Assembly: GCA_016210935.1 (NCBI GenBank)
Contig: JACQTH010000053.1
Coordinates: 1 to 8,245 of the forward strand
Direction: 5' to 3'
Origin: Acidobacteriota bacterium
GTDB lineage: Bacteria > Acidobacteriota > Vicinamibacteria > Vicinamibacterales > JACQTH01
Length of the DNA: 8,245 nt
Each line of letters begins with the position of its first letter. The first letter of the stretch is position 1. The translations under genes and the position numbers were made by a program. Of this stretch, positions 1 to 5,566 are shown one piece after another. The notes beneath the pieces were generated by a model that ran no database searches, had not been told where the DNA came from, and worked only from the letters and a program-made list of their open reading frames with translations.

Positions 1-971
1 CCTGCTTTGATTCGTGCGCGCGCAGGATGCCGCAGGCTCGCCTCCTCGGGATACACGAAGGTGAGCCAATGGTGGCGGTCGGCCGTGGCGCCGGTGATCA
101 CGTTGAAAAAGGCCTGCTGGATGGCGTGCGTCAGAGGGCCGCGCGAGCCCGACCCGACAGGAATCTTGTCAATCGAGCGCACCGGTGTGATCTCGACCGC
201 GGTGCCGGTGAAGAACACTTCGTCGGCAATGTAGAGCAGTTCTCGCGGCAGCGCCTGTTCGCGCACGTCGTACCCGAGATCGCGCCCGAGCTGAATGACG
301 GAGTCGCGCGTGATCCCCGGCAGGACGGAAGCCGACAGGGGCGGCGTGTAGAGGATATCATCCCGGACGAGAAAGACGTTTTCGCCGCTCCCCTCGCTGA
401 TGTTGCCGAAGGCATCGAGCGCAATGCCCTCGGCGTAGCCCTCGACCATCGCTTCCATCTTGATCAGCTGGGCGTTCGCGTAGTTCGCCGTCGACTTGGC
501 CAGCGACGGCAGCGAGTTGGGCGAGCTGCGGGTCCACGTGCTGACCTTCACGTCGACGCCGCGCTCGAGCGCGTCCACTCCGAGATACCCGCCCCATTCC
601 CACACCAGAATGGCGGTGTCAACGGGACAAGGGAACGGGTTCACCCCGAGGGCCCCGTACCCCCGATACATGATCGGACGGATGTAACACGCCTTGTGCT
701 TGTTGGCCCGGATGGTGTCCAGCACGGCGTTCTCGATCGCCTCCGCCGTCGACGCGGACTCCATCCGGTAGATGCGCGCGGAATCGAAGAGGCGCCGGAC
801 GTGAGCGTCGAGGCGAAACACCGCTGAGCCTTTCGGCGTGTCGTAGCACCGAATCCCTTCGAAGACCCCGCTGCCGTAGTGCACGACGTGCGAGGCGATG
901 TGGATGGTCGCGTCGGCCCAGTTCACGAGCGACCCGTTCATCCAGACCTTGCCGTCCGCCGGAAACGTCAT
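1..971 (-). CDS. ilvE: Branched-chain amino acid aminotransferase, 3' end beyond window
   Basis: PLP enzyme of fold type IV that swaps the amino group between glutamate and the 2-oxo acids of Leu, Ile and Val, the last step of branched-chain amino acid synthesis; cytosolic. I translated the reverse strand from the ATG at 971: 323 codons stay open to the window edge. Seen: the phosphate-binding Arg (R59), the Schiff-base lysine in AKSTANY (K159), the pyridine-nitrogen Glu in ISEGSGEN (E193) and the GTAVEITP loop with T257. These numbers match those of E. coli IlvE. The start is supported by a GAGGTGG ribosome site 4 nt upstream. The family is usually about 300-310 residues, so this copy has a short C-terminal extension after the normal end near HHWLTFV. 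It lies 53 bp downstream of the kinase gene on the same strand and may be partly co-transcribed. A D-amino-acid transaminase or 4-amino-4-deoxychorismate lyase is less likely given the length and motifs. Confidence 0.93.
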   Translation of the reverse strand, partial: MTFPADGKVWMNGSLVNWADATIHIASHVVHYGSGVFEGIRCYDTPKGSAVFRLDAHVRRLFDSARIYRMESASTAEAIENAVLDTIRANKHKACYIRPIMYRGYGALGVNPFPCPVDTAILVWEWGGYLGVDALERGVDVKVSTWTRSSPNSLPSLAKSTANYANAQLIKMEAMVEGYAEGIALDAFGNISEGSGENVFLVRDDILYTPPLSASVLPGITRDSVIQLGRDLGYDVREQALPRELLYIADEVFFTGTAVEITPVRSIDKIPVGSGSRGPLTHAIQQAFFNVITGATADRHHWLTFVYPEEASLRHPARARIKA

Positions 972-975
972 CGGG

Positions 976-982
976 CCACCTC
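976..982 (-). promoter_or_regulatory. ilvE ribosome binding site
   Basis: Reading the minus strand, GAGGTGG ends 4 nt before the ATG at 971. It is a strong Shine-Dalgarno match and fixes the ilvE start. The minus-strand genes to the right (kinase, hrcA, xdhC) lack such a site. Confidence 0.75.
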
Positions 983-1014
983 GGTGTGCAGGAAAACTGA
1001 AGGGCGAATTAAAA

Positions 1015-1023
1015 AGTCTAACA
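1015..1023 (-). promoter_or_regulatory. Possible extended -10 promoter of ilvE
   Basis: The minus strand reads TGTTAGACT, a TGn extended -10 followed by TAGACT (4 of 6 matches to TATAAT). It begins 1 nt after the kinase stop codon and would give a leader of about 37 nt that includes the ribosome site. I see no clear -35 box. It resembles the stronger TGTTATACT and TGTTATAAT upstream of the kinase and hrcA. A weak call alone, helped by that repetition. Confidence 0.35.
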
Positions 1024-1024
1024 T

Positions 1025-2035
1025 CTACTGCGCTTCGCCACAAAAAGGACAGCGGCCCGACCGCGCGTGCAGCGGTTTGCGGCAGTGCCAGCAGAAGCGC
1101 GGCTGGGGGGTTGCCCGCGCGCGCAGCCGGCTGTGAATCGATCGCAGATCTTCGACAGGCGCGGGCGCCGCCTCGGACGGGATGGTCTGGTCCCGTATCG
1201 CCGAAGGCGACGAGGTCGCCGGACGCCGGGGGAGCGAGCGTCCGCGCGCGGCCAGAATGCCGGCGAGCAGGTCGCTGGCCCGCTGATAGCGGGCGGCCAG
1301 ATCAGGCGCCATGGCCCTGAGGATGATGTCGTTCAATTCCTTCGGGATTCGCGTGTTTCGCAGGCGCGGCGGCGACACCAGCTCGCCGCGCATCAGCTTT
1401 TCCAGATCGCCCGGCGTCGGTGTCTGATAAGGGAGCGTCCCCGTCAGCATCTGGTACATCGTCACGCCCAGCGAGTAGATGTCGGACGCAAACACCGCCT
1501 TGCCGTGAAACTGCTCAGGCGCCATGTAGGGAGGACTGCCGATGATGGTCGTGCCATGCGCCGCGATTTCGAGGAACCGGGAGGTGCCGAAATCAGCCAC
1601 CTTCACGAGTCCGGAGGCCGGCACCAGGACGTTGGCGGGCCTGAGATCGCGATGGATCACACCCTGGCCGTGCGCGTGGTCGACGGCATTGCAGATCTGG
1701 CAGGTGTAGTCGAGCGCCTTCGAAATCTCCATCGCGCCGTCCCGATTGATGATCGATTCGAGCGTCTCGCCCGCGACATACTCCATCACGATGAAGAAAA
1801 CGTTGTCCTGTTTCTCGGCCGTGATGATCGAGACGATGTTCGGATGGTTCAGGGTCGCCAGCAGGCGCGGCTCACGCAGGAGCTCACCGAAGTCGAGGCT
1901 CTGGCGATGCGGGACCTTGAGGGCGACTTTCTTGTCGATCCATGTATCTTCGGCGAGATAGACGGCGCCGAAACCGCCGCTTCCGAGCGGGGCGAGGATC
2001 TTGTACTTTCCGATCGTCTGACCGCGAAAGAACAT
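1025..2035 (-). CDS. Ser/Thr protein kinase (PknB/Hanks type) with C-terminal zinc ribbon
   Basis: Soluble 336-residue eukaryotic-type protein kinase that would phosphorylate Ser/Thr on unknown partners. Seen in order: glycine-rich loop GSGGFG (18-23), ATP lysine K40 in VALKV, alpha-C glutamate E55, hinge VMEYVAGETL, catalytic loop HRDLRPAN (128-135, D130, N135), DFG (148-150) and APE (172-174). All core catalytic residues are present, but the usual Lys of HRDLKPxN is Arg132. After the kinase fold comes a Pro/Ser/Arg-rich linker (about 275-313) and then two Cys pairs, C315-x2-C318 and C329-x2-C332, forming a small zinc ribbon. I see no membrane helix and no PASTA or other extracellular sensor. 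The frame stays open far upstream, antisense to rsmE, but the family start is the ATG at 2035, right after a -10 box. ilvE follows and rsmE is divergent; neither points to the substrate. Confidence 0.9.
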   Translation of the reverse strand: MFFRGQTIGKYKILAPLGSGGFGAVYLAEDTWIDKKVALKVPHRQSLDFGELLREPRLLATLNHPNIVSIITAEKQDNVFFIVMEYVAGETLESIINRDGAMEISKALDYTCQICNAVDHAHGQGVIHRDLRPANVLVPASGLVKVADFGTSRFLEIAAHGTTIIGSPPYMAPEQFHGKAVFASDIYSLGVTMYQMLTGTLPYQTPTPGDLEKLMRGELVSPPRLRNTRIPKELNDIILRAMAPDLAARYQRASDLLAGILAARGRSLPRRPATSSPSAIRDQTIPSEAAPAPVEDLRSIHSRLRARATPQPRFCWHCRKPLHARSGRCPFCGEAQ

Positions 2036-2041
2036 CAAGCG

Positions 2042-2050
2042 AGTATAACA
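2042..2050 (-). promoter_or_regulatory. Extended -10 promoter, likely leaderless kinase transcript
   Basis: The minus strand reads TGTTATACT: TGn plus TATACT (5 of 6 to TATAAT), then 6 nt, then the kinase ATG. The expected transcription start falls on or next to the A of the ATG, so the mRNA would lack a leader, in keeping with the absence of a Shine-Dalgarno site. There is no convincing -35, which an extended -10 can do without. The opposite strand reads TATAAC across the same bases, so a bidirectional -10 that also serves rsmE is possible but weaker. Confidence 0.5.
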
Positions 2051-2069
2051 AAGGGACACTGACGCTGAC

Positions 2070-2097
2070 GGGAATCGGGAGTCGGGAATCGGGGTTC
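2070..2097 (+). repeat. Four 7-nt tandem repeats forming a G-quadruplex motif
   Basis: Four consecutive units GGGAATC, GGGAGTC, GGGAATC and GGGGTTC. The G-runs fit the canonical quadruplex rule: four tracts of at least three G with 4-nt loops AATC, AGTC and AATC, spanning 2070-2094. The motif is on the rsmE coding strand, ends 16 nt before its start codon and lies just upstream of its ribosome site, so it could fold in rsmE mRNA or in the non-template DNA strand. Whether it folds is inference. Confidence 0.75.
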
Positions 2098-2106
2098 GGA
2101 AGGAAG
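2098..2106 (+). promoter_or_regulatory. rsmE ribosome binding site
   Basis: GGAAGGAAG ends 4 nt before the GTG at 2111. This purine-rich site supports GTG as the rsmE start. It directly abuts the four-unit G-rich repeat. Confidence 0.7.
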
Positions 2107-2110
2107 ATTC

Positions 2111-2893
2111 GTGAAAGATCGCCGTCGTTTTTTTGCGCCGACCGCCACATCGACCGGCGAAGTCGTGCCGCTCCCGCCGGACGAATCGGCGCATCTCATC
2201 CGCGTGCTTCGCCTGCGGGTGGGCGACGAGGTGCGTGTCTTCGATGGCCGAGGCCATGAATGGGCGGCGCGCGTGGCATCGGTCGCGAAGCGGCAGGTGA
2301 GCGTGGCGCTGCGGGCGCCCGTCACCCCCCAGACGGAACCCCGCGTGGCCATCACGCTGGCGCCTGCCGTATTGAAAGGCGAAAGCCTGGACGAGGTCGT
2401 CCGCGATGCCACGGTGCTGGGCGCCGCGATCGTGACCCCGGTGATTACGGCGCGATCGGCGCGTGTCCGGGGCTTTCAGGTGGGTGCCAGCCGTATGGAC
2501 CGCTGGCGGCGAATCGCGGCGACTGCGGCCAAACAATGTGGTCGCGCCGTCGTGCCGGCGATTGAGGCGCCTGCCGTCTTTCAGGCGTTCATCGATCGGA
2601 CCTCGCACGAGAGGAACCCTGGGCGCCATCTGGTCATGGCCGTCGAGCCCGACGCTTCCGCGTCGACTTCGTTCGAGGTGATGGATGTGCGGGAGTACCA
2701 GCGGCGACATCCGACGGCGCCGGTCGCCGCCACGCTGTTGATCGGTCCGGAGGGCGGATGGACGGCCGACGAAGTGGCGCTCGCGGAACAATCCGGGTGG
2801 ACGCTGGTGACGCTCGGGCGCCGCACGTTCCGGGCCGACGCCATGCCGCTCATCGGGCTCGCGCTGTTTCAATTCGTGTGGGGTGATTTTTGA
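2111..2893 (+). CDS. rsmE: 16S rRNA (uracil-1498-N3)-methyltransferase
   Basis: SAM-dependent SPOUT-fold enzyme that methylates N3 of U1498 in helix 44 of 16S rRNA, acting on the 30S subunit. The 260-residue product has the normal family length: an N-terminal PUA-like RNA-binding domain (about 1-70, with HLIRVLRLRVGDEVRVFDGRG) and a C-terminal knotted methyltransferase domain. Seen: the KGESLDEVVRDATVLG helix, the AAKQCGR motif (usually EQ(S/C)GR) and the SAM-binding loop LLIGPEGGW (GPEGG at 212-216) with E221 after it. The usual final loop, near LG.RILRTETA, is LGRRTFRADAM here, a divergent but aligned version. GTG is chosen for its ribosome site. It converges with dnaJ, leaving 9 bp between stop codons, with no visible terminator. 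rsmE often sits beside dnaJ in other bacteria, but usually in the same direction. Confidence 0.92.
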   Translation: MKDRRRFFAPTATSTGEVVPLPPDESAHLIRVLRLRVGDEVRVFDGRGHEWAARVASVAKRQVSVALRAPVTPQTEPRVAITLAPAVLKGESLDEVVRDATVLGAAIVTPVITARSARVRGFQVGASRMDRWRRIAATAAKQCGRAVVPAIEAPAVFQAFIDRTSHERNPGRHLVMAVEPDASASTSFEVMDVREYQRRHPTAPVAATLLIGPEGGWTADEVALAEQSGWTLVTLGRRTFRADAMPLIGLALFQFVWGDF

Positions 2894-2902
2894 AAGGCCC
2901 GC

Positions 2903-4039
2903 CTAGCTGAAGATGTCCTTCACCCGATCGAAGACCGTGCGGCTCTCATCATCGTCGCGGCGGGGCGGCAACTTCGCGTCTGGCAACGATTGCGCCAGCT
3001 GCTCGAGGAGCGTTCGCTGTTCGCGCGTCAGCTTCCGGGGTACTGACACGCGCAGTCGCACGTGCAGGTCACCGCGGCTGCGGCCTGAGACGTTCGGCAT
3101 GCCCTTGCCACGCAACGTGATCACCTCGTCTGCCGCGCTGCCTTCCTTGATCCGGACCTGCTCCTCGCCGTCCAGCGTCGGGACCTGAATCTCTCCACCC
3201 AGCGCCAGCGTTGGAAAATTCACCGGGACGTCGCAGTACAGGTCGTCACCGTCGCGTTTCAGGATGGGGTGCTCCTGTACGTGGACGACGACGTACAAGT
3301 CGCCGGCGCGTCCGCCGGCCGTGCCGGATTCGCCCTCGCCGGCGAGCCGAAGCTGCTGGCCCGAGGCGATGCCGGCGGGAATCTTGACCGTGAGTTTGCG
3401 CTCTTTGGCGGTCTGACCGGTGCCGCGGCACATCTGGCAGGGTTTCGTGATCACCCGTCCGGCACCGCCGCAGTGGCCGCAGGTGCGCGTAACGGTGAGA
3501 AAACCCTGCTGATAGCGGAGCTGGCCACGGCCATGACACTGCGGGCAGGCGACCGGCCCGCTGCCCGGCGCCGCGCCGCTGCCGTTGCACCTGTCGCAGG
3601 GCTCCTGCCGCGGAATCTGGATCGTGGTCTCGACGCCGCGCGCCGATTCCTGGAAGGTGATTTCGAGATCGTAGCGAAGATCGGCGCCGCGCCGCGCGCC
3701 GCCCCGCCGGCTGCCGCCGAAGAGATCACCGAACCCGAAGATGTCGCCGAGCCCGCCCAGAATGTCGCCAAAGTCCGCGAAGATCGTCGGGTCGAAGCCC
3801 ACCCCGGCTCCGGCGCTGACTCCGGCATGTCCGAACCGATCGTAAGCGGCGCGCTTCTCGCGATCCGCCAGCACGGCGTACGCTTCGGCCGCCTCCTTGA
3901 ACCGTTCCTCGGCGTCCTTTTGACCGGCGTTGCGGTCGGGATGGTATTTCAGCGCGAGCTTTCGGTACGCGCTCTTGATCTCGGCCTCGGTCGCGTGTCG
4001 GTTCACGCCGAGGATTTCGTAGTAGTCCCGCTTGCTCAC
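2903..4039 (-). CDS. dnaJ: Chaperone protein DnaJ (Hsp40, class A)
   Basis: Co-chaperone that delivers unfolded substrates to DnaK and stimulates its ATPase; cytosolic. The 378-residue product has the full class A layout: J domain (about 4-70) with HPD at 33-35, Gly/Phe-rich region (about 70-115, with GFGDLFGG), a zinc domain with four CxxCxGxG repeats (C148/C151, C165/C168, C187/C190, C201/C204), then the beta-rich substrate-binding domains ending near residue 350 and a polar tail. The start is GTG at 4039. Its first four bases (GTGA) also hold the grpE stop codon, so the two genes are translationally coupled. No dnaK lies between grpE and dnaJ, where many operons have it. Expected to be heat-induced through the upstream CIRCE site. 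CbpA is excluded by the complete zinc domain. Confidence 0.96.
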   Translation of the reverse strand: MSKRDYYEILGVNRHATEAEIKSAYRKLALKYHPDRNAGQKDAEERFKEAAEAYAVLADREKRAAYDRFGHAGVSAGAGVGFDPTIFADFGDILGGLGDIFGFGDLFGGSRRGGARRGADLRYDLEITFQESARGVETTIQIPRQEPCDRCNGSGAAPGSGPVACPQCHGRGQLRYQQGFLTVTRTCGHCGGAGRVITKPCQMCRGTGQTAKERKLTVKIPAGIASGQQLRLAGEGESGTAGGRAGDLYVVVHVQEHPILKRDGDDLYCDVPVNFPTLALGGEIQVPTLDGEEQVRIKEGSAADEVITLRGKGMPNVSGRSRGDLHVRLRVSVPRKLTREQRTLLEQLAQSLPDAKLPPRRDDDESRTVFDRVKDIFS

Positions 4040-4641
4040 GACGATTTGGCCACCCGGACCATAGCGGGGCGAAGCAGGCGGCCGCCGATCGTGTACCCGC
4101 GGCGCAGCTCTTCGATGATTTCGCCGTCACGATGGTCCGGACTGTGCTCCTGGGTCACGGCCTGATGAAGGTGCGGGTCGAAATCAGCGCCGAGCGCCTC
4201 GATGGGTTTGACGTCGCAGCGGCGCAGCAGTTCGACGAACTGCCGGTGAATCAGCTCGACGCCCTTGCGGTAGCCCTCCGGGTCCCCGGCCGGGTCGACT
4301 CGCAGCGCCCGCTCGTAATCATCGACGATCGTCAGGAACTGCTGAAGCAGCTCCGCGACGATGCGATCCGCGTGTTCGCGTCGCTCGCGCTCGATCCGTT
4401 TGCGGTAGTTGTCGAATTCCGCAGCCGTCCTCAGCAATTGATCGCGCAGCCGGTCACGCTCGCGCTTGAGCTCCTCAAGCGCTTCGACGGCGGCGCCGGC
4501 GGCCTTATCCGATTCCGATACCGGCTGGGGTTGCGGCGGCCCGCTCAGCGGGATCTTCACGTTGGGATCGAACGCGTCCGATCGATCGAGGTCGAGCCGT
4601 CCATCGTCGAGGTCGTAAGAAGGGATTCTGTTATCAGCCAT
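4036..4641 (-). CDS. grpE: GrpE, DnaK nucleotide exchange factor
   Basis: Dimeric factor that drives ADP release from DnaK and so resets the Hsp70 cycle. 201 residues. Seen: an acidic, proline-containing disordered N-terminus (1-45), a long charged helix (about 48-95, with EELKRERDRLRDQLLRTAAE and FDNYRKR), a helix bundle with VDDYERAL, and the C-terminal beta wing with FDPHLHQAV, EII.EELRRGYTIGGRLLRPAMVRV. The ATG at 4641 is used; the frame is open for 38 more codons upstream, but those overlap hrcA and do not look like GrpE. The ribosome site is weak (CGGA). It lies 13 bp after hrcA and overlaps dnaJ by 4 bp, so the three form one operon. Confidence 0.95.
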   Translation of the reverse strand: MADNRIPSYDLDDGRLDLDRSDAFDPNVKIPLSGPPQPQPVSESDKAAGAAVEALEELKRERDRLRDQLLRTAAEFDNYRKRIERERREHADRIVAELLQQFLTIVDDYERALRVDPAGDPEGYRKGVELIHRQFVELLRRCDVKPIEALGADFDPHLHQAVTQEHSPDHRDGEIIEELRRGYTIGGRLLRPAMVRVAKSS

Positions 4642-4654
4642 GAGTCCGTACGGT

Positions 4655-5422
4655 TCAGTTGTCGAGACTGTCAGGATCGAGCACGCGGGAGACCGCTTGC
4701 GCCATGGCGTCAACGAGGGGAATAGCCCGCGAATACCGCATCCGCCGGGGCCCAAGGACGCCGACCGTTCCTCGGCGATCGCGATCGTGGTAGGTGGCCG
4801 TCACGAGGCTCCACTCCCGCAACTCGGGCGATCGGTTCTCGGCGCCGATGACGACGCGGGGGCCTCCTTCGTCGACGTATTCGCCGAGCACGCGAATCAG
4901 CCGGTTCTTCTCTTCGATCACGCGCAGCAGATTGCGCAGCGCCGTCAGGGAGAATTCAAGGTCGGCCGTCATCTCCTGCTCGAGCAGAGACGGCGTCCCT
5001 TTCACGTAAATCGGATGCCGCATGTCGGCGGCGTCGCCCATGGCCAAGCCGACGTGATGACATTCATGCGACAGCATGTGACACGCGGTCGCGAGCACGT
5101 CATCGAGTACCGGCCTCATCCCCGCAGCCTGGCGGAGCTTTTCTGCGATCGCGGCGTTCGCTCGCACAGGCCGCCGCGCCTCGAGCAGGTGATCGACGTA
5201 CGACCGGTAGCCAAGGTCGGTCGGAACGCGCCCCGCCGACGTATGGGGCTGCCGGACGTACCCCTGATCTTCGAGCTCAGCGAGAACGTGGCGAATCGTC
5301 GCCGAGGACAACCCGAACGCCCCTCGCAGGACCACGGTGCGCGACCCGACCGGCTCGCCGGTCGCGATGTAATGCGTCACGACCGTGGTCAGGATGCGCC
5401 GTGGGCGTTCCGCAAGCCGCAT
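4655..5422 (-). CDS. hrcA: Heat-inducible transcription repressor HrcA, internally shortened
   Basis: Repressor that binds the CIRCE inverted repeat and shuts off chaperone operons; in known systems it needs GroEL to fold and is released on heat shock. Seen: an N-terminal winged helix (about 1-80), with GEPVGSRT, LSSATIRHVLAELEDQGYVRQPHTSAGRVPTD given here by its fragments SSATIR and HTSAGR, and a C-terminal part with IYVKGTPSLLEQE (138-150), VIGAEN, WSLVTATY and VGVLGPRRMRYSRAIPLV. The product is 255 residues against about 340-350 usual. Nearly all the loss is in the middle: roughly 90 residues of GAF-like core and inserted dimerisation domain are absent between about 124 and 138. At that junction sits a Cys/His cluster, C114, H115, H119, C121, H122, H123. 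The reading frame is intact. The ATG lies 3 nt after the CIRCE site without a ribosome site. Confidence 0.88.
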   Translation of the reverse strand: MRLAERPRRILTTVVTHYIATGEPVGSRTVVLRGAFGLSSATIRHVLAELEDQGYVRQPHTSAGRVPTDLGYRSYVDHLLEARRPVRANAAIAEKLRQAAGMRPVLDDVLATACHMLSHECHHVGLAMGDAADMRHPIYVKGTPSLLEQEMTADLEFSLTALRNLLRVIEEKNRLIRVLGEYVDEGGPRVVIGAENRSPELREWSLVTATYHDRDRRGTVGVLGPRRMRYSRAIPLVDAMAQAVSRVLDPDSLDN

Positions 5423-5425
5423 GGA

Positions 5426-5452
5426 TTAGCAGTCTCCACTGTCGAGTGCTAA
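5426..5452. promoter_or_regulatory. CIRCE operator (HrcA binding site)
   Basis: TTAGCAGTC, a 9-nt spacer, then GAGTGCTAA. The consensus is TTAGCACTC-N9-GAGTGCTAA; one base in the left half differs (G for C at position 7 of that half). It lies directly between the hrcA promoter and the hrcA ATG, so HrcA should repress its own operon. Confidence 0.95.
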
Positions 5453-5458
5453 TACTCG

Positions 5459-5467
5459 ATTATAACA
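5459..5467 (-). promoter_or_regulatory. Extended -10 promoter of the hrcA operon
   Basis: The minus strand reads TGTTATAAT: a TGn extension and a perfect TATAAT. It lies 6 nt upstream of the CIRCE site, so transcription should start at about the first base of CIRCE and the site would form the 5' end of the mRNA. There is no good -35 at 16-18 nt; that stretch is occupied by the 9-nt repeat array. Confidence 0.7.
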
Positions 5468-5468
5468 G

Positions 5469-5566
5469 GTGCCTGAAGTGCCTAGAGTGCCTGAAGTGCT
5501 GAAGGTTCGTCGCATTCTTGCGCACTCAAGGCACCCCAGGCACTTTAGGCACCCTAGGCACTTTAG
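5469..5566. repeat. 9-nt tandem repeat in two inverted arms (long imperfect hairpin)
   Basis: Left arm (5469-5504): four units on the plus strand with exact 9-nt spacing, consensus GTGCCTNRA. Right arm (5523-5566): five units of the same family on the minus strand, with CAC triplets at 5523, 5532, 5541, 5550 and 5559 on the plus strand. An 18-nt loop (5505-5522) lies between them. The arms can pair over about 35 bp with a mismatch every few bases, because the variable positions do not match. The amidohydrolase stop codon (TAA) lies inside the outermost unit of the right arm, and the left arm reaches the hrcA promoter. The hairpin could end or weaken transcription leaving the amidohydrolase gene, but there is no U-run typical of an intrinsic terminator. 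Confidence 0.85.

Noticed and set aside
1067..2062. Plus-strand open frame of 331 codons across the kinase gene
   Set aside because: Antisense shadow typical of GC-rich coding DNA; no domain pattern, and the minus frame has complete kinase motifs.
2036..2872. N-terminal extension of the kinase to 615 residues
   Set aside because: The added part is antisense to rsmE, has no domain, and the -10 box and family start both point to 2035.
2894..2902. Terminator between rsmE and dnaJ
   Set aside because: Only 9 bp separate the stop codons and I found no stem followed by a T-run in or next to them.
3269..4165. Plus-strand open frame of 298 codons across dnaJ and grpE
   Set aside because: Antisense shadow; the product is low-complexity Ala/Arg-rich and crosses two solid genes on the other strand.
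4640..5452. Plus-strand open frame of 270 codons across hrcA
   Set aside because: Antisense to hrcA with no recognisable motif or ribosome site.
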